In this document: positions 59,434 to 64,000 of the stretch, piece after piece
Layout of the letters: each line of letters begins with the position of its first letter
How positions within the stretch are numbered: position 1 is the first letter of the stretch
Source of the DNA: BOG-1112 sp964611335
GTDB lineage: Bacteria; Bdellovibrionota_B; Oligoflexia; Oligoflexales; Bog-1112
Length of the DNA stretch: 64,000 nt
Assembly (NCBI GenBank): GCA_964611335.1
Contig: CAZSXR010000001.1
Coordinates: 434,001 to 498,000 of the forward strand
Direction: 5' to 3'
Notes under the pieces: generated by a model
Told to the model about the DNA's origin: nothing
The model's input: only the letters and a program-made list of their open reading frames with translations
The model's database searches: none
Position numbers and translations under genes: made by a program

Positions 59434-60888
59434 ATGTTTAAAAACAAAGAAACCATTTATGTTCTTTCGTTGCTTTCTTTTTTAGTAGATTTTGCGTGTC
59501 AGCCGTCACCGACAGCTACAAACAAAAAAATAATATACGCATCAGCAGCGGCAGGGGCAACAGAGACAAATTCCAATCTAACAGGGGATGCAAATAACCC
59601 CTACGCCAATTCATTTCAAACTCAACAAGGAACAAATGATATTGAGCAGAGAAGATCAAATGGGGTCGATACAAACTCATATGCAAACACAGTTAACACT
59701 CATAATGTTTACGAAGCAAATGTAGGTGTGAATACCAGTACCAATTTGCTTGTAAACAACAACCCCTATGAAGGTTCAGGATCTTCTTCTGGAACTGGTA
59801 CAAATAGCAACATGATTACAAGTAGCACCGATACAAGTATAGCTTCCTCCTCCGGTATTGTAGGGTCAAGTGGTACAGGTTCTTCTTCAGGAACTATACC
59901 ACCTCCACCTCCACCTCCACCTCCACCTCCTCTCCTACTCGATCCGCAGTTCACATACAGCTGCTTTGGTGAGGTCAATGGTTTTATGAATTGCTGTGAG
60001 ATGGATAGACATACCGGTGACACAACTTGTAGTAGTACGATTTCTTCAGGAGATTCATGGAGAAAATATGCAAAAAAACCTTTTCTAGCATCTTCGAAAA
60101 AAAGTACGTTTCAACTTTCTTGTTTTGCAGACATGAGTAATCTCAATTGTTGTCAGTTTGATTTGCAAGCAGGGACTTCAAAATGTGCTGTCACAACCTC
60201 TACAGGAAAGGCATGGAATGCTTATAGTAGTGCACCTTTCACTGCATTTCCGCAATCTGCAGGAGCAAAATTTACTTATAGCTACAGTTGTTTTGGTGAG
60301 AGCAATGGCTATAAGAATTGTTGTCAGTTGAATACAAACACAGGGGAAACAAAGTGTTCAAGTACCAACTCTCCAACCAATGCCTGGGTCGCCTATAAAA
60401 ATCAGCCTTTTAATAAATCTACTAATACCTCGAACTATCAACTTTCCTGTTTTGAAACAGGAACCAATCCCAACTGCTGTCAATTTGATTTAAACAAAGG
60501 GTCTTCGCGCTGTGTAAAAGCAAATAATCCTCAGGGGAATTGGTTCGGTTACGTATCGAAAAATTTTTCTACAACTCCTAATTCCTTCTATGAGTATGTT
60601 TGTTTTGGAAAAGGAGTTACGTCAAACTGTTGTCAGCTAGATAGACAAACAGGTCAAAGTTCGTGCATATCCACACCTTCAGGTTCGAGCCCTTGGGCTG
60701 CTTTTAATGCTCAACCTTTTGCTGCTGGGCCATACAGCACTTACGACATATCCTGTTTTCAAAATGGGTCAAATTCAAATCTTAATTGCTGTCTCTTTGA
60801 TCTTGTCTCAAAAAGTTCACAGTGTAATGTTTCAACATCAAAAACACCTGGAAACGGATGGAGCCCCTTTAAGAACAGTCCCTTCTAA
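59434..60888 (+). CDS. lipoprotein with poly-Pro hinge and six Cys-rich repeats
   Basis: 484 residues. Leader ends FLVDFACQPS (Ala-Cys lipobox). Residues 25-150 are Ser/Thr/Asn/Gly-rich. A run of proline follows (about 155-166). Then six ~47-residue repeats with the pattern SCFxxxxxxxNCCxxDxxTG, then xxxCxxxxSxxxxW.xYxxxPF, each with four Cys. Odd and even repeats alternate in style (YSCFGE.. versus LSCF..), suggesting duplication of a pair. Surface-displayed and disulphide-rich, comparable in design to the lipoprotein at 32601 but not in sequence. Function unknown. Confidence 0.85.
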   Translation: MFKNKETIYVLSLLSFLVDFACQPSPTATNKKIIYASAAAGATETNSNLTGDANNPYANSFQTQQGTNDIEQRRSNGVDTNSYANTVNTHNVYEANVGVNTSTNLLVNNNPYEGSGSSSGTGTNSNMITSSTDTSIASSSGIVGSSGTGSSSGTIPPPPPPPPPPPLLLDPQFTYSCFGEVNGFMNCCEMDRHTGDTTCSSTISSGDSWRKYAKKPFLASSKKSTFQLSCFADMSNLNCCQFDLQAGTSKCAVTTSTGKAWNAYSSAPFTAFPQSAGAKFTYSYSCFGESNGYKNCCQLNTNTGETKCSSTNSPTNAWVAYKNQPFNKSTNTSNYQLSCFETGTNPNCCQFDLNKGSSRCVKANNPQGNWFGYVSKNFSTTPNSFYEYVCFGKGVTSNCCQLDRQTGQSSCISTPSGSSPWAAFNAQPFAAGPYSTYDISCFQNGSNSNLNCCLFDLVSKSSQCNVSTSKTPGNGWSPFKNSPF

Positions 60889-61065
60889 TTAATGTGAAAA
60901 ATTCATTTCTTCGACATGCTTTTCTTATGCGAAATTAGAAACGCCATCTTTTTGAAGGCCCGCTCTTTCATGAAATGGGATCCGTCCTCAAGACGATTTG
61001 ACAGAACTATAGGCTCATAGTATGCAAGCAACGAAGATTCAATGTGTGTCATTAGGGGTGGGTCT

Positions 61066-62211
61066 ATGGGGATTTTGTTTCAATCTGGATTTCGAATTTT
61101 TTTTCTAGCAGCTGCTATTCATGCTTTATTATCCGTGAATGTATGGCTGTTGATTGTCATGGGTTATCAAATCAGTTTGCCCATGACTCCCCTATTCTGG
61201 CATAGCCACGAGATGTTTTTTGGGTTTACTCTCGCGGTTATTTCTGGATTTTTATTAACCGCTGTTAAAAATTGGACTGGACTTGAAACAGCAAAAGGAA
61301 AAGAGCTTTTCTTTCTATTTTTTCTATGGCTGCTGGGTCGTATATGTTTCCTTTTTAATTTCCAAAATCCAGCGTGTTTAGCGATAGATCTGCTTTATGT
61401 TCCTGTGTTTATGTTTTTTGTCATGAGACCTATTTTAAAAACGAAAAACACTCGCAACTACAGTGTTGGAATAGCACTTTTAGCAATGTTTGTTTCGAAC
61501 ATTTTTTATCATTTGAACTTTTGGCAGATCTACCCACAAGGCGCTCAAGTTGGTTACAAAATTTTTTTAGTCAGTACTCTTTTCTTTATATTCCTTATAG
61601 GAGGCCGCATTATTCCGTTCTTCAGTGGAAATATAGTTAAGAGCTATAAACATAAATCTCATCCCCTAGTTGAGAGACTGATTGCGCCATCTCTTCTTAT
61701 GTTTGGTATGTGTGAAATTTTCTGGCCAATGTCTTTGCAAAGTGCTGTGTTTAGCCTTTTTGTCTTTTTGATTCACGCGAAAAGATTCTTAGGTTGGTGG
61801 AACAAAGAGGTACTTAAGATGCCTATACTTGGCATATTATACTTGGGTTATGTCCTGACTTTTTTAGGTTTCCTCATAAATACTTTAAGTTACTTTTGGA
61901 AATTACCTCCTCATATATCGATACATACATTTACTATTGGTGGTATTGGGGTTTTTACTCTCGGTATGATGACACGTGTAGCTCTTGGTCATACGGGTAG
62001 AAGAATTCATGCAAGTAAGTTCACTGTTATAGCCTATGCTTGTATGTTTTTCGCATTTCTTCTGAGGGTGATTGGAGTTGCTGTAAAACCTCAACTTTAT
62101 TTGAACATGGTTCACTATTCTGGAGGATTATGGGATCTAGCTATGGTTTTTTATCTTCTTTCGTATGCAAGTATTTTATGTCAACCACGTCAAGACGGAC
62201 GTCCTGGTTAA
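61066..62211 (+). CDS. NnrS family membrane protein
   Basis: 381 residues from ATG 61066 (GGGGTGGG upstream; ATG 61042 is an alternative). About 12 hydrophobic helices. The family motif FWHSHEMFFGFTLAVISGFL then LTAVKNWTGLE is present near the N-terminus, with RIIPFFSGNI and THTIGGIGVFTLGMMTRVALGHTGR-like motifs further on, all rich in conserved His. NnrS is a haem- and copper-containing membrane protein linked with nitric-oxide stress in denitrifiers. No nitrate/nitrite reductase genes are in the window, so NO defence, perhaps against a host, is a reasonable guess. Confidence 0.92.
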   Translation: MGILFQSGFRIFFLAAAIHALLSVNVWLLIVMGYQISLPMTPLFWHSHEMFFGFTLAVISGFLLTAVKNWTGLETAKGKELFFLFFLWLLGRICFLFNFQNPACLAIDLLYVPVFMFFVMRPILKTKNTRNYSVGIALLAMFVSNIFYHLNFWQIYPQGAQVGYKIFLVSTLFFIFLIGGRIIPFFSGNIVKSYKHKSHPLVERLIAPSLLMFGMCEIFWPMSLQSAVFSLFVFLIHAKRFLGWWNKEVLKMPILGILYLGYVLTFLGFLINTLSYFWKLPPHISIHTFTIGGIGVFTLGMMTRVALGHTGRRIHASKFTVIAYACMFFAFLLRVIGVAVKPQLYLNMVHYSGGLWDLAMVFYLLSYASILCQPRQDGRPG

Positions 62212-62554
62212 CGACTTTGACTTCAACCGGAAACAAACCGAGCAGAACCCCTTCCATAATTTGACAGTCGAACTTGCGAAGCTTATGAAACCTCCCAATT
62301 TCTGATGGGATGAATCCGGAAAGAAAGGTTAGGGAGGAGCTCATTTTTGATTCGGACCCTAATGCAAAACATCCCGAATATTTTGGGTATTTTCCTTTCT
62401 AAATAGGGGGATAGTCTTCCAGATTAGGCATGGATTTTTTGCCTAATCTGCTCTATAATATAAGCTCTTTTTCCAAAATTCAATCGAGGGTCTGAATATC
62501 TTTTCTTTGTGAACCCAAAGATTATAAATTTCAAAATATTCAAAAAGGTGTTTT
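62212..62554. other. 343-nt intergenic region with one hairpin
   Basis: Contains an inverted repeat AGATTAGGCA/TGCCTAATCT at 62421-62449 without a T tail. A minus-strand frame to 62344 (SEIGRFHKLRKFDCQIMEGV) is protein-like but overlaps the NnrS gene and has no family. I do not call it. Confidence 0.4.
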
Positions 62555-63670
62555 ATGCTTTTTAGAAAAATATTTTATACACTTATTTTAAGTTCTTTGA
62601 GCATCCCCTCCTATGCAGGAAGAGAAGAGGATACTCAGGCTATCATAGCTGCACTTGCTCTTCTGAGCTCTCCACTTCTTTCTCGTGTGAGACATCTCGT
62701 TGAAAATCCATCAACTCTTTTAAATCAAAATGAATCATCATCGTCATCCTCTTCTGTTGCAAGCTCCTCTTCTGTTGCAAGCTCCTCTTCAGGAGTTGAG
62801 AATTCTCGTAAAAGAAAACATAACAATGAAGATTCTCAAAATGAATCATCATCGTCATCCTCTTCAAGAGTTAAGCATTCTCATAAAAGAAGGCATTACG
62901 ATGATTCTCTTTCGAATGTGACACCTTTGAAAGATAGACGAAATAAGCGAGACGAGTCTTTGAGAGGAAGTGTTCATTTTGGCAATCATAGAGAAGAGAC
63001 AGATGATGGAAGTACAATTTATATCACACCAAACACTGTTCGAACTCGAAGGGTCGTCTATCATCTTTTGCCAAGTCAGAGACCTTTTTTTACTTATTCT
63101 CCGTTAGATTTAGGTGGCGTTCGTCATAACGAGGAAGCCATTGCCAGTATTATTTTGAATTTTATGAGAGAGTTCTGGACGCAAAATCCTGAAACATTAT
63201 CACGTGCAAATTTCTATGTTGGTATGGCAGTGGATCCTAACCATCGAGGTCCTGAGCATCTTCGAGAGATGCAAGCGGATCTAGGAGCTTTGCATCGCAA
63301 AACTTCAGGGCTCATGAGTGTGAATGAAGAAGGAAATATCGAAGGTCAATTTAATATGCGTGCTTTGCTTATCAATGCACATCCTGCTCAACTTGAAATG
63401 TTCGAACACCTTCTTACCCTTGCTATGGGAACGAATAGAGGTGAAGGTCTGAATACTCAAGCTCCGTCTATAGTGAATTTAGAGTTCTACAGAAAGCATC
63501 TGATGAATAAAATTAATGCTCTCAGAAAAGAAATTTCATCTTCTCTCAAAGGAAAAGAAGAAGATCAAGATTTCTTGAATGAACCTTCTTTTGAAGATGA
63601 CGATTTCTTTTCAGATCATGATGGAAATGGTGGTGGTGCTTCATCGTCGTCCGCTGTATCAAAAGTATAA
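62555..63670 (+). CDS. secreted Ser-rich protein with basic clusters, unknown function
   Basis: 371 residues. Signal peptide MLFRKIFYTLILSSLSIPSYA. Residues ~58-120 hold poly-Ser tracts from repeated DNA (18-bp VASSSS units at 62755-62790; a 29-bp direct repeat at 62726 and 62837), alternating with basic clusters SRKRKHNN and KHSHKRRH that resemble nuclear localisation signals. Residues 150-330 form an unrecognised, mostly helical domain (ASIILNFMREFWTQNPETLS; FNMRALLINAHPAQLEMFEH). The tail is Asp/Glu- and Ser-rich. Possibly an effector; unproven. Confidence 0.75.
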   Translation: MLFRKIFYTLILSSLSIPSYAGREEDTQAIIAALALLSSPLLSRVRHLVENPSTLLNQNESSSSSSSVASSSSVASSSSGVENSRKRKHNNEDSQNESSSSSSSRVKHSHKRRHYDDSLSNVTPLKDRRNKRDESLRGSVHFGNHREETDDGSTIYITPNTVRTRRVVYHLLPSQRPFFTYSPLDLGGVRHNEEAIASIILNFMREFWTQNPETLSRANFYVGMAVDPNHRGPEHLREMQADLGALHRKTSGLMSVNEEGNIEGQFNMRALLINAHPAQLEMFEHLLTLAMGTNRGEGLNTQAPSIVNLEFYRKHLMNKINALRKEISSSLKGKEEDQDFLNEPSFEDDDFFSDHDGNGGGASSSSAVSKV

Positions 63671-63714
63671 AACCGTTTAAGGTAGGTTCCATTATGACTC
63701 TGAGTGGAATACTG

Positions 63715-64000
63715 CTAGGATTTATTTTCTTCTTTCTGAAGCTGTTTAGTGGGTTCATTTTTAAAACAGGGGATTGTGATAATAAAACAGGTGTTTTTAG
63801 AGTTTGTTTCAAGACTTAAATTCCCGCCATGATGTTCGATAATACCTTTAGAAATACTTAGACCCAAGCCTGTTCCTTTGCCAATTTCTTTTGTGGTGTA
63901 AAAAGGTTGAAACATTTTCTCACTTACGGCTTCTGGTATGCCATTTCCACTGTCTGTAATTCGGATTTCAGCTGTGTTTTCATCTTTATGAACTTGAATT
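63715..64000 (-). CDS. sensor histidine kinase, C-terminal part
   Basis: Runs off the right edge; the last ~94 residues are seen. The HATPase motifs are clear: IRITDSGNGIP (G1 box), FQPFYTTKEIGKGTGLGLSI (F and G2 boxes), then GIIEHHGGNLSLET. The C-terminus ends after IITIPCF with a short Lys/Gln tail. This would be the catalytic ATP-binding domain of a NtrB/PAS-type histidine kinase. It converges on the Ser-rich secreted protein. Confidence 0.92.
   Translation of the reverse strand, partial: IQVHKDENTAEIRITDSGNGIPEAVSEKMFQPFYTTKEIGKGTGLGLSISKGIIEHHGGNLSLETNSKNTCFIITIPCFKNEPTKQLQKEENKS

Noticed and set aside
62141..62344. Minus-strand 67-residue frame overlapping the end of the NnrS gene
   Set aside because: Part of it is antisense to NnrS and it has no ribosome-binding site or family; the protein-like middle may be chance or a fragment.

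Overview
The window is an AT-rich stretch of a Gram-negative chromosome. Three things point to a two-membrane envelope: very many Sec signal peptides and lipoprotein signals, a porin-like beta-barrel, and a type IV pilin. The mix is compatible with a Bdellovibrionota/deltaproteobacterial-type lineage (short-form AMP nucleosidase, IHF-beta-like protein, NnrS, relaxed lipoboxes, many Cys- and Ser-rich lipoproteins), but no rRNA or core marker fixes the taxonomy, so this is inference. One run of Ns (21015-21114) is an assembly gap inside a serine-coding hexanucleotide repeat.

Layout. 1-5.3 kb is mostly housekeeping: a CDF metal exporter, TerC and folA in a tight operon, then a receiver-like protein, a GNAT acetyltransferase, an IHF/HU protein and a pilin-like membrane protein. 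5.3-11 kb holds a GDSL hydrolase, a secreted PI4-kinase-like protein, a lipoprotein and a porin with a strong terminator. 11.4-17.4 kb is metabolic: an FGGY kinase, a sphingosine-1-phosphate lyase homologue, a hemolysin III/PAQR protein, AMP nucleosidase, a second SGNH hydrolase and tRNA-Leu(CAA). From about 17.6 kb to 64 kb the character changes. Most genes are unique secreted proteins or lipoproteins, separated by eroded gene fragments, broken IS elements and at least five copies of a dispersed ~92-bp repeat.

The secreted genes include several with eukaryote-like or toxin-like features: a clan-CD (caspase-like) His/Cys protein, a DNase I-fold protein next to a YadA-head/S74 adhesin, a secreted glycosyltransferase, kinase-like folds, a PqaA-type hydrolase, an ADP-ribosyltransferase fused to a ferredoxin-reductase module, an OTU-like protein with Ser in place of the catalytic Cys, a secreted protein with an SV40-type nuclear localisation signal, and a RING-IBR-RING (RBR-like) ubiquitin-ligase candidate ending in a CaaX box. 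Together with the sphingolipid-catabolism genes this suggests a bacterium that lives with or inside eukaryotic cells (protists are a reasonable guess) and carries a Sec-dependent effector repertoire.

The eroded genes (photolyase, Rieske ferredoxin, receiver-PilZ protein, ABC ATPase, a protein kinase, and IS1182-, IS982- and IS3-type transposases) indicate active gene decay in the accessory part. All functional statements rest on motif reading by eye; no database search was run.
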